DNA of 64,000 nucleotides. It comes from Nannochloropsis oceanica. Taxonomy: Eukaryota; Sar; Eustigmatophyceae; Eustigmatales; Monodopsidaceae. Location of the stretch: positions 925,001 to 989,000 of the forward strand of contig CP038132.1 of NCBI GenBank assembly GCA_004519485.1. Reading direction: 5' to 3'. Position 1 is the stretch's first letter. The number at the start of each line of letters is the position of its first letter. The position numbers and the translations under genes are program-made. Below, in pieces: positions 19,721 through 34,371 of this stretch. Under the pieces are notes generated by a model that had not been told where the DNA came from, did not search any database, and saw only the letters and a program-made list of their open reading frames with translations.

Positions 19721-22714
19721 CTGCGTCCTGTTCATATAATCCTCCTTCTGCTGTTGCTGCCCCTCCTCCTCCCCCCCCTCCTCTTTTCCTTTTCCCCCCT
19801 CCTCCTCCCCCCCCTTTCCTGTCTTTCCGTTCCTTCCTCCACGACCATTCACTTTCCCATCCCCCTCCTCCTCCTCCTCCTCCTCCTCCTCCTCCTCGTC
19901 GTCGTCGCTCCGGACGTCTTTTTCCACCTTGCCTTTAACTATCATATTGACCGCCATCCGCGCGATTAAGTAGAACCTGAAAAAGGGAGGGAGGGAGGGA
20001 GGGAGGGACGATGGGGGAGGAGGAGATGTGTAAATCAAGAAAATGAAGGAAATGTATAAATGAGTCGTTTCTTGTTGCTGCTGAGGGCCCTCCAATGGTC
20101 CACAAGGAAGGGAGGGAGGGAGGGAGGGAGGGCGGGAAGGAGGGAGGGCAGGAGGACGTGTGTACCAGAATACGTGCAGAAATTGAAGGACGAAGAGCAT
20201 CCCATAGAATATATACATGCCCAAGTATTTTCCCCCGATGATGGCGTGGGCGTGCGTGAAGGTGGAGTGCAGGATCCAAAATGGGTAGATCACCTGGGAA
20301 GGGAGGGAGGGAGGGAGGGAGGGAGGGAGGGAGGGAGGGGGGAGCAGGGGGGGAAGGCAGTGAGCCCCCTGGCGCCTTGTCTGTTTGTTTATATGGATTA
20401 CACAGGAATACGACCCCTCCCTCCCTCCCTCCCTCCCTCCCTCCCTCCCTTCCTCCCTCCCACCCTCCCCCTCCCACCAGCCGGGTCAGGAAAAATGAGA
20501 CCGCAAAGCACACGAAGAGGCTGTCGGTGACCACCTGCGCCCAGGGGCGAGAGCGGGAGGTGTAGTTGAAAATCTTGGCCGTTTCTAAGGACAGGAGGGA
20601 GCAAGGGAGGGAGGGAGGGAGGGAGGGAGGGAGGGAGGGGCATAGATAATGTGAGGAAGGCTTCCAAACTCCTCTTTCCGGGTCGTCTACGACCGACCTC
20701 GCTCCCTTCCCTCCCTCCCTCCCTCCCTCCCGTCGTAGGCCTCACCCAAAAAGACGTCGGACAGATCATGGACGATCATCACCAGGGTGCCAATGCGGAT
20801 GAAACTGAGGCAAGGAGGGAGGGAGGGAGAGAGGAGGGAGGGAGGGAAGGAAGGTGAGATGCGAGGCAAGGGACGGAGAGAAACAGGAGAGAATCAAAGG
20901 AGGGAGGGAGAGAGGGAGGGAGAGAGGAGGGGAGGGAGGGGCACGAACGAACCAGGACAGCCAAGAGAAGGCTATGAGGAAAAGGGTGGCGGCGTGGTGG
21001 AGAAACATCTCCCAAAAATCGCTCCGTTTGGTGTCGGTGAATTGGAAGAGAGACAGGTGGAGATAATTGCCGAGCTGGTAGGCGTAGTAGAAGACCACAG
21101 GGGAAGGTACGGCTTGGAGGGGATAGCCGTACCTGGAGACGGAGGGAGGGAAAGGACGTGAGAGGTGGGAGGGAGGGAGAGAGAAGTGGGAGTGCGCATG
21201 GGAGGGAGGGAGGGAGGGAGGGAGGGAGGGAGGGAGGGAGGGAGGGAGGGAGGGAGGGGCGTACGTACCAGCACTCCCGTATGTCCCAAAACCACAGCTG
21301 GGGAACCACACACACCCACGAGAGCCCCACTGCCGTTAGATACACACAGCTCCTCCAACACGCTTCCTTGAACTTGGCCAGGCGCTTGTTCTCCCTCCCT
21401 TCCTGCCGTCGCCACCTGAAGTAGGCATGCACCCGCGCGATGCTTCCAGGTCGGTCCAACACCACCTGCCCTCCTTCCCGCCCTCCGTTTTCATTGAAGG
21501 ACAAGGAAGGCGACTTTGGGGGGGAAGAGACAGCGTAGGAAGGGAAGGAGGACGAGGGGGTGGTCAAGGTCAGGCACAGGCGTCTCCTCCTCATGCCCTC
21601 CTCCTCTCCTCCTCCTCCAATACGGGGGAGGGTGGGAGGGGTTGAGGGGAGGGAAGCCTCTGGAAAGACGTGGTCTTTCCCTTCCTCTTTCACTCCTTTC
21701 GTTCTCCCTCCCTCCTCGTGGTCGAGGGCGAGGCAGAGGGCCGTCATCTCGGGGGATGAGGGGGAGGGAGGGAAGGGGGAGAGGGCGAAAGCCGCCTCCA
21801 GTGCTTCGACAGCCCTTGGCGCTCGGCTCCTATCGTTAAGGTGGTAGTTGCTACTGCTGCTCCTCCTAGAGGAGGCTGAGGAGAAGGGGGAGGAGGACGG
21901 AGAGGAGTAGGGAGACGAGGTGGAGGTGGAGATGGAGGAGGAGGAGGAGGAGGAGGAGGAGGAAGCGGCGTCCGTGGCAGCAGGAGCAACAGCAGCAAGG
22001 TGCTTGAGCTTCATGGCATATATTCCAAGAGGCTGTGTTAAGGCAATGCATGTATGGAAGAGCCGATGAGTGCTTGAAACCAACATTTTTCTTTTACAGT
22101 TTTCACGCATGCAACAGGGGAAAAGTCGTCCTCCCTCCCTCCCTCCGTCCCTCCCTTCATGTACCCCAAAGACGAGTCGATCCAGCACCGCGCGGAGAAT
22201 ACAAAGACCGAGAGCCACCCACACGCCATACAACAGGTGGTGGGAGGATGGAAAGAGCCTGATGGTCCAACGTGAGGGGCGAGGGAGTGAGGGAGGGAGG
22301 GAGGGAGGAAGAAAAGGAAGGGGGGAGGGAGGTTCGGGGTTCAGCGATGGAAGAAGCAATAAACCGATGAAAATCACCATACCCACCATATTTGATCATC
22401 TATCGACAACTATTCCACGTTCAAGCCCTCGGCATGCTTTCAACGCCCCCCTTTTTTTCCAGGAAGCAGCCCACCTTTCCCTTCCTCGCTTCCTTCCTTC
22501 CTCCCCTCTCTTACCTTTCCCCCCGCTGCGCCGCCATGAGCACTTTCCCGCTCTTAACAGCATCGGGAAAAAGCCATAAGTAGTTGGTAACAGGCACCAT
22601 CAATTGTTCTCTCCATAAGGCCCAATCTTTGCTTTGTGCGATGCCACTAACGCTTGGAACTGCCGCGGAGATCGTCTCCCAGAGGATCGCAACCGGGGAC
22701 GTAGGAAAGGACAT
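19718..22714 (-). CDS. Ceramide synthase (LAG1/TLC family)
   Basis: It N-acylates sphingoid bases in the ER. Eight exons join in phase: 22714-22515, 22258-22165, 22032-21269, 21132-20953, 20804-20746, 20584-20478, 20293-20166 and 19976-19718 (596 residues). A first membrane helix is LLYGVWVALGLCILRAVLD. The TLC domain begins KFKEACWRSCVYLTAVG. The Lag1 motif is present: YQLGNYLHLSLF, KRSDFWEMFLHHAATLFLI with the His-His pair, RIGTLVMIVHDLSDVFLE with His-Asp, ETAKIFNYTSR, then YPFWILHSTF and YLIARMAVNMI. The tail is a run of acidic residues after DVRSDDDEE, as in animal and plant enzymes. Unusual: exon 3 inserts about 200 Ser/Pro/Gly-rich residues between the first helix and the TLC domain, where many animal enzymes carry a Hox-like domain. 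Confidence 0.94.
21200..21259. repeat. (GGGA)n array in a ceramide synthase intron
   Basis: About 60 bp; on the gene's sense strand it reads TCCC and lies just after the donor site at 21268. This is one of the introns that are pyrimidine-rich from end to end. Confidence 0.9.
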
Positions 22715-23490
22715 ACTTTGCCGGTCAAGGCGGGAGAGAAGAGTGAAGGGTATTATTATTACGCTGGTTGAAAAATTGGAGGAGGTAAGTCGGGACGTTT
22801 AGACAGGGTTGTAGGAGGGAGTGCAAGAAGGAAGGATGCTGAGGGCAGGAGACAGAGGAGGTAAGCGTAGTGGCGCTTTTGTTTCGCTGCGTGCAGCGTC
22901 TTGGTGCTTCCCCAGCAGCGACCCTTGATGAACTTTACAAATACACGCTTGTTCACGTGAAGAGGCCCCTGCGGAAGGGATGAGGGGGGGATTCAGGGAG
23001 GGTGAGACAAAAGAGCACGAATGCGCCCGCCTTCCGGTCGCGTTCTTTTCCACAAATGCACACGACGCCGCTCCCGCCGATGCCGCCAGGGTAGGCCACG
23101 CTGCTGTCTTGTACTGTTTATTTGGATCGAGGTGCCATCCAGAGTATCATTGCGAAGCGGCGGTCAAGCAGCGATGCAAATCTAGAACAAGGATCATTCT
23201 CAAATCCAACTGGGGAACCTAAAACAATTTCAACACACGAGACAGCTGCAGGCGCTCAGCGACGAATGCGGGCAGCGATGACCATCATGATGCCTTCCAC
23301 CCACTCCCACCTCTACCAGGTTCACAATCTACACGTCCACAATCGTACCTTAACCATTCATAGGCACCGTTTCCAAGCTATTCAAGCCTGAAGCGCCAAG
23401 TCAACCTCATTGCCGACACTCTGCACCTTTTAGCCTCCCAAGCCACCACCACCCCAACGAAGTCACCACCCAGTCAGTCAAGCAAATAAG
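22715..23490. promoter_or_regulatory. Divergent intergenic region between ceramide synthase and TIM9
   Basis: The two start codons face away from each other across 776 bp, so both promoters must lie here. No frame resembles a protein, and no TATA-like element could be assigned with confidence. Confidence 0.4.
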
Positions 23491-24173
23491 ATGAACCCCA
23501 TTCAGAACATTCCACCGCACCAGCGCCAAGAATTTATGCGCACCTTGGAGGAGCTCCAGGTCAAGGACTCGTTGCTGTGAGTGTGCGCTCGATAGGGAAG
23601 AGGAGGGGAAAAGGGAAGGAGAGCGGTGGTGTGGAGGGGAGGTCGGAGAGACGGGATGACATGCATACTTTCTCCGCATAAACATACACTTACACGAACA
23701 CACGACAGCATGTACAATCGGCTGGTAGAGCGATGCTTCAAGGAATGCGTCACAGTACGTTTCTTAATTTTCTGGACATTGGTTTTGGCGCGTGGATATT
23801 GGGAAATAGGCATTGATTGCGTTTTATGTGGGCGAGAGGCGGATGGAGTCAAGCAGCTTCGGCTCTCTCTCTTACACCTGCACACATATATATGATAGAC
23901 AGCAAACTTTCGTCCTCTCGTAGATCTCGTTCCCTTGTTTTCTTCTTCCCCCTGTTCTCTCATTGAGCCCGCCCTCCCCGCCCCACATCCACCTTCACCT
24001 TCATCACATCACAGCGTTTTCGTTCCAAGAAGATGGACGACGGAGAGCTCTCGTGCGTTTCTCGTTGCGCTGAGAAATATCTCAAGTTGACTTCACGGGC
24101 AGGCTTTCGCTTTGCAGAATTTCAATCGCAACAATCAGGGGCTGAGGGGGGGGGCATGCCGCCACCTTCGTAG
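23491..24173 (+). CDS. TIM9: Mitochondrial small Tim chaperone TIM9
   Basis: A small Tim protein of the intermembrane space that escorts carrier proteins with TIM10. Three exons join in phase: 23491-23576, 23709-23754 and 24015-24173, for 96 residues. The twin CX3C motif is complete: CFKEC and CVSRC. The TIM9-specific end KYLKLTSRAGFRFAEFQ is present, as is the N-terminal QEFMRTLEELQVKDSL helix. The C-terminus adds a short Gly/Pro/Ser tail. No presequence is expected; import is through the Mia40 disulfide relay. The final 11 or so residues run into a G tract, so the exact end is slightly uncertain. Confidence 0.94.
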
Positions 24174-25069
24174 GAGGAGGGAGAGGAGGGCACAAGAGAA
24201 AAGAAGAAGAAGAAGAAGAAGAAGAAGAAGAAGAAGAAGAAAAGGGGGAGAAGTCGAGATGACAAACATTTAAAAAAGAATGAGACACCATTCAAAGCTG
24301 GACCAAGCAACACCAAATGACACACAATGTGAAGGATCAACAGAAGGCATGGAGAGATGATGAAGCGTAAGTAGCCGGGAGAGGCAGGGGCAGGAGACAG
24401 TCGGAGAAGGAGATAAGGAGAGCATCGAAGCTAGTCGTGTCAAAAACGTAAAGAAAGAGCAGAAGTTTTTCTGACATATGTGAGTTATTGTCCTTGGACT
24501 TGTGTCCGTGTGTTTCTGACTTGTGGACTATGTTGGGTTATGGCCACTCTGCTCTGTTACACTTCACCCTGAGATTTTATTCCCCCACCCCATACAGAGG
24601 ACCAGTGCATTCTTTGTCATCACATTTTACCTCTTGATAACATGACAACCTTAGGTACACAGACGCACGAAGCAACAAGGCACACAAACAAAAACACAAT
24701 TTTATTTCTCCTTATGTTAAATAAGAAGAAAAATATCCAGGGCCGTTCGCGCACTTTTCATTTGTTGCTGTTGCAGCTGGCTCGATCATTCAAGGCCTGT
24801 GCCCCTGCACCTTTGCCAAACGCACCATAGCCCGCACTTTGAGCATGTAGCGTCCTCGGTGGCCCACGACAGTGATTGTACAGAGGAGATACAGCCTTGC
24901 TCCTTTCTTTGTTTAGGATAAGTCAGGGTCCCAGCGACGACTAAGCGCTTCAGGTTGCTCCTGCAATCCATCGATAACACTATGTCCTGCTCTCCATTCC
25001 ATGTGTTTTCATCATCATGCCCGCTTTCCCACGCTACAGTCCACACTTTGGCACAGCTACGACACAAAA
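24174..25069. other. Intergenic region with a GAA microsatellite
   Basis: It lies between TIM9 and the plastid-protein gene, both on the plus strand. A (GAA)n run covers about 24199-24242. No gene seen; the downstream promoter should be near 24900-25060. Confidence 0.45.
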
Positions 25070-25992
25070 ATGAAGACATCATTCGCCTTGGCCGTGGCTG
25101 CTGCTTCGTTGACCCTAGGTAAGTCTAGGGAGGCCTGGACAGGGAGGGGAAGACAGTGGGAGGAGGGGGAGGGGGCGTGCAGGACCATATGCCATGTTCC
25201 GGTCCACCGAGATTGCGCATGCGAGGCTCCGTGGACTACAATTTGCATAATTAACCTCAAAGGACGCCAATCATTGCAGCTGTACTCTCGGAGAGCCCAG
25301 CCTTCGCTGTCCAACCACAGGGCAACAGTGTGTACGACGCCCTGTAGCAAAGAGCACTACCGCATCCGCCTTACCACATCCTCACAACACCACTGCCTGT
25401 GACTCCCTACACTCCGTCCTCATCACTCATGCACTCCCTCCCTTCCGTCCAAACACGACAGCCTCGGCCTTCCTCCCCCCTGCCCCCCTCCCCACCCGTC
25501 GCGCTGCTACTGCCCTTGCCGCGTGGACCCCTGACCGTGCCCCGCAAACTAACCCGGGCCGTTCCGGCCTCTCAGCCGACGCTTCCTTCGATCGCGCGGT
25601 CATTCGAGCAGAGACAGACTACATGGATAACGACCAACAGGTACGCTCTCCCTTCCCATCCTCCTTCCCTCCCTCCTACCCCCTATGTCCACCCACCCTC
25701 CCTCCCTCCCTCCCTCCCTCCCTCCCTCCCTCCCTCCCTCCCTCCCTCCCTCCCTCCCTCCCTCCCTCCCCCCCAGAATCCCCCTTCGGAGACCAAGTGG
25801 TGGGAAGCTTACTACCCTTCTCAAGAAGAGCAAGAAGCGGCTGCGGCCGGGTTCGACTTTTCGAACCCGGAGAAATGGTTGGAGGCGCCCAAGGAGGGAG
25901 TGAAGATGGATCCTCCTAGTTTCGAGGCCAGCGAGGGATTCACCTATGCCAGCCGGGAATGGCCAGAATTGAAGAAGGTGGTGAAGGCTTGA
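25070..25992 (+). CDS. Unrecognised small plastid-targeted protein (ASAF-type presequence)
   Basis: Not recognised. Three exons join in phase: 25070-25118, 25462-25640 and 25777-25992 (147 residues). The first exon encodes the signal peptide MKTSFALAVAAASLTL. Splicing to 25462 creates ASAFLPP, the heterokont plastid cleavage motif (ASAF with the conserved Phe), followed by an Arg/Thr/Ala-rich transit-like region. The mature protein is acidic and Trp-rich: SETKWWEAYYPSQEEQE, FDFSNPEKWLEAPKEG, SREWPELKKVV. No membrane helix. It could be a peripheral photosynthetic or stromal subunit; that is a guess. The region 25276-25330 contains another AG-bounded frame ending in a stop with a second cleavage-like SPAFAV (see findings). 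Confidence 0.75.
25698..25774 (+). repeat. (TCCC)n array at an intron 3' end
   Basis: About 77 bp of CCCT units reaching to the acceptor site at 25776. Confidence 0.92.
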
Positions 25993-26545
25993 GGAGGAGG
26001 AATGGACGGAGGGAGGGAGGGAGGGAGGGACGGAGGGAGGGATGAAGAAAGTTGGCATTGGATTGCGATTGAGGGGTGGACGGGAGGGAGGGAGGGAGGG
26101 GTGTAGATGACGAGAAAGGGAGGAGGAGGAGGCGGACTAGGAGAAGTAGGAGGGAAAATAAAAGGTTTCATACGGATGGCTCTGGAAGAGAGAAGCAGCG
26201 AGCAATCCCCTTCGATTTTATTTTCCCTGCCAAGCGAAGCGGAAGATAGGTGCAGGAGGGAGACAGAGAAGTCAGGGATGGAACAAGGGAGAGAGAGAGA
26301 GGGGGATCGGATGCATCCTCTCGAAAAAAGATGCAAAAATAACAACAACTGCACCCTCATCACCGTCACGGTCATCGACAAGCATCATACCAATCACTAC
26401 CCACCCACCCCCCGCGAAACACCAAGAAATTTGAAGAAAACTCCCTTGACAAAAAAAAAGCAAAAAATAATTATTGAGGATGCAGTGAGTTAGAGCCCCT
26501 GAATTTTTCCTCCCCCCTCATCACCACTCTGCGTCCGCCCATGTC
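25993..26545. other. Convergent intergenic region
   Basis: It separates the stops of the plastid-protein gene and CWC27. GGGA-rich DNA occurs near 26010-26100 and A-rich DNA near 26450-26480. No gene seen. Confidence 0.45.
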
Positions 26546-27016
26546 TCACTTTCTTTTATTCCCTATTATTCCCTCTTCACGTCGCCACTCCCTCCCTTCC
26601 CTCCCCCCCTCCCTCCCCCCCCCCCTCCCCGGCACCACTGTCACGTATCCATCCACCTCTCTCCCATCTCCGCCTCTAAATGCGTCATCCACATGCCGAC
26701 GAAACTTCAACCCCCCCACAAACCATCCCTCGTCATCCTCCCCTTCCTCCCCCCCGTCCAAAATGTCCTTCTTCTGCGTCACCTGCCCATGGTAGGCCTC
26801 CTCCTTCCCTTCCTCCTCCTCCCCCTCCTTCTTCGGCTTGTGGCTGCTTTGTTCCTTCCGCTTGGCCAAGAGACCGCTGGAGAAGGAGGAGAGCTTCGAT
26901 AGGGTTGCCTCCTCCCTATATATATATATATGAATATATATATATATGTGTGTGTGTGTGAGTGTGTGTGTGAGTGTGTGTGGGTGTGTGTGTGTGTGTG
27001 TGTGTGAAGTGTGTAT

Positions 27017-27091
<75 letters not shown>

Positions 27092-29348
27092 TGTGGGTGT
27101 GGGTGGGTGTGAGTGTGTTGGGGTGTGGTGGCTGTGTGTGGGTGTGGGTGTGTGTGTGTGTGTGTGGTGTGTGTGTGTGTGTGTGGGTGTGTGTGATGTG
27201 TGGTGTGTGTGTGTGTGTGTGTGTCTGTGTGTGTGTCCGTGTGTGTGTGTGTTGCCTGTGTGTGTGGGTTTGTGTGTGTGAATGTGTGTGTGTGTGTGTA
27301 TGGGTGTGTGGGTGTGGGTGGGTGGGTGGGTGGGTCGATGTATGAGTGTGTGAGTGGGTGTGGATGGGTGTGGGTGGGTGGATGTGTGTGAGTGTGTGTA
27401 TGGGTGGGTATGTCTATGTATGAGTATTTGTGTAGCTCTGATGAGGGTGCCTGTGGGTGTGGAGATTGGGGTCGTGAGAAAGATTCGTTGTGACCAACGA
27501 TTTCCCTTCCATTCTCCTCAAGTTCCCTTCCGCCCTCCCTCCCTCCCTCCCTCCCTCCCTCCCTCCTTCCCTACCTACCTGCTCGCTCCCCCCCCCCTTC
27601 TCTTTTCCAAGTACTTCCGGCGCCTCATCTCCAGGGGTGTCAGCATTTCCTTCAACCCCTCCTCCTCCCTCTTCCTCCTCGCACCCTCCCCCGTATCCAC
27701 CGCCACGGCCGCCGATACCTTTACCCCTCCCCCCCCCCCCCCTTCCCAGCACCTCAGCCTTGAGCCTTCGGAACTCCGCCGCTTTCTCTTTCACCAGACG
27801 CGCCTGTGCCTCTGCCGCTTCTGCAGCTCGGACATCTTCGTACGTCTCCCGCAGGCCATTCCCCCCCTCTCTCCCTCCCTCCTCCTCCCTTTTCTCCTCC
27901 TTCCCATGCGTTTTGTGCTGCTTGTTCCGCTGTTGCAACCTAGCCCGCATCCGCGCCGCAAAGACCGCAGCCTCATCATCCACCCCGGGGAGGGTCACAT
28001 CACCGCCCACCCCGCCCTCCTCCTCCTCCTCCTCCTCCTCCTTCGTTGAACTCCCTCTGGTGATGCTTTTGCTGCTCCCCTCCTTTCCTCCTTCCTTCCC
28101 TCCCTCCTTCCCTCTCTCCCTTCCATCTCCACGAGCAGTTTTCCTCCTCTTTTTCTCTTCCTCCTCCTCCTCTTCTTCCTCCTCCTTCCTTTCTCCCAGC
28201 CCTAAAACATCATCAGCCGCTTCATTCTTTAAAAGAGCATTATTCTCAACCACATCATGAACACTTCTCAATCCCCCCTTCCTCTTCCTCCCTCGCTCCC
28301 TCGCTCCCTCCTCCTCCTCCTCATTCTCATCCTCTCCCTCATCATCGCCAAACGACAATAAATTCAAGTCTTTCTTCGCCGCCCTTCCCAACCTTTCCTG
28401 CCTCTTCTTCTCCACCCTCCTCCTCTCCTCCTCCTCCTCCCCCCCGCCCGGGCCCTCCCTCCCTTCCTCCCTCCTCTTCCTCAATTCCCCCCCCCTATCC
28501 CTCGGCACAATGTCATCAAACGGATTCATCAACACCTCCACCGCCTCCAGCTTTACCGGCGTCACAGGCCGATCCTCTCTGTCCGTGCCCACCTCTCCCA
28601 TCCTCAGTACGTTGTAAATGGTCTCCCCGGTCACTTTTCCGAAGATCGTGTGCTTCCCATTCAAGTGCTCGCACGCGTCGAGCGTTACAAAGAACTGGCT
28701 GCGATTACTCTCCTTCGCCTCCCTCCCGCCTTCCGCCACGTCGTTCGCCATGGCCAGGATGCCTCGGTGGTTAAATTTAAGTCTTGTGTGGATCTCAGAC
28801 CGAAAGCCGCCTCCCCTCCCCTTGCCTATATGCCCGCTCTCCCCTGGTTCGGCGCAGACATAAATGCTCTCCCCTCCTCCGCCTGTCCCCGTCGGGTCCC
28901 CGCCTTGCACGCACAGACCAGGCACGACGCGATGGAAGATAGTGTGGTCGTAGTACCCTTCCAATGCGAGCTGGACGAAATTTCTGGGAGGGAGAAGGGA
29001 GTGTGGGAGGGAGGGAGGGTGGGATTGTCTCAGAGAATGATAGACGATGCATTGGCCAGAAGTGGGACTAGGTGGGTGGTTAAGCGATGTGAGATGCAAA
29101 ATGAGCACGAAACACAGCAATGATTCACTGTGGAGGGAGGGAGGGAAGGAGAGATGGAGGCAACAGAGGCGGCCTCACCGCACCATCCCATCGCCCCTTT
29201 TTCCTCTCGCTTTCTTGGAATCAATTTCTACCCACCTGCATGCCAATGGTGCTTCGCGTGGCCACAGCTCAATGTCGACAGGCCCGAAGGACGTCTTCAA
29301 GACGACCTTCCCCTTGGTCGGGGGCTCCAAGTGGTAGATGTTGGACAT
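26546..29348 (-). CDS. CWC27: Spliceosome-associated cyclophilin CWC27
   Basis: A peptidyl-prolyl isomerase-fold protein of the activated spliceosome. Exons 29348-29236 and 28983-27579 join in phase; a final exon lies at about 26870-26546 (acceptor not fixed). The total is about 600 residues. The cyclophilin domain reads VVLKTSFGPVDIELWPREAP, NFVQLALEGYYD, IFHRVVPGLCVQGGDPTGTG, GILAMAND, SNRSQFFVTLDA, HTIFGKVTGETIYNVLRM, then VEVLMNPFDDIVPR, the CWC27 signature after the domain. A long charged, coiled-coil-like region follows. The C-terminal exon has DDEGWFVGGLKFRRHVDDAF, matching the conserved CWC27 end, so the gene continues past the long TG-repeat intron. A gene for a splicing factor with repeat-rich introns of its own is notable but may mean nothing. 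Confidence 0.9.
26918..27420. repeat. TA then degenerate (TG)n microsatellite in the last CWC27 intron
   Basis: About 500 bp of TG/TGGG-rich repeats next to a short TA run. On the CWC27 strand it reads (CA)n then (TA)n. It explains the Cys/Val and His/Thr frames seen in translation. Confidence 0.92.
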
Positions 29349-29770
29349 GGCGCGCGAGGCCCTGTGTGAATGATGGTGGAAAGGGGGGAACGAGCGAGGG
29401 GTACGGGGAAGAGATGAGTTTACCAATGCAGGACAATAGAAGAGGCTTCAAGGGGCAGGAGTCTGAATAGACACTGACGACGGTAAACGTCCCTCCGTCC
29501 TGAGGATACGTGGGGGAGCAGCGCAGTGGTATGAGGTGTGATTGGGGTTGGGATGGATAAGGCAGGGCATGGTGTCATCTGACGTTCGTGAACCTCCCCA
29601 CCCCCCTCTCACTTTGTGTAAAGGAAATGCGGATATGTCTTCCACCGTCCCAGGAGGATGGAACAAATTGCCAGTATCTTTATTTTTGCTTTGGTTGATG
29701 GCGCTTTCTTCCCACAGTCTTTCATAACGCATGTCCTCCCCTCTCTCCCTCCCCTCCCCAAGCAAGGCCC
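29349..29770. other. CWC27 5' side and 3' side of the upstream membrane-protein gene
   Basis: Both neighbours run leftward. No separate gene was found; the minus-strand frame over 29448-29774 has no recognisable features and is probably 3' UTR. Confidence 0.4.
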
Positions 29771-34334
<4,564 letters not shown>

Positions 34335-34371
34335 AAACCCTCCTCCTTGTTGACCCTGGCTTAGCCCCCCG
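34335..34371. promoter_or_regulatory. Very short head-to-head interval between two candidate start codons
   Basis: If the Met at 34334 (minus) and the Met at 34372 (plus) are the real starts, only 37 bp separates them. Downstream alternatives (34025 on minus, 34525 on plus) would widen this to about 500 bp, which is more usual for a bidirectional promoter. Confidence 0.4.

Noticed and set aside
26946-27391. Long open frames of Cys/Val or Gly residues, and His/Thr or Arg/Glu frames near 30594-31104 and 56291-56739
   Set aside because: They are translations of TG/CA microsatellites, with no start context, domain or codon variety.
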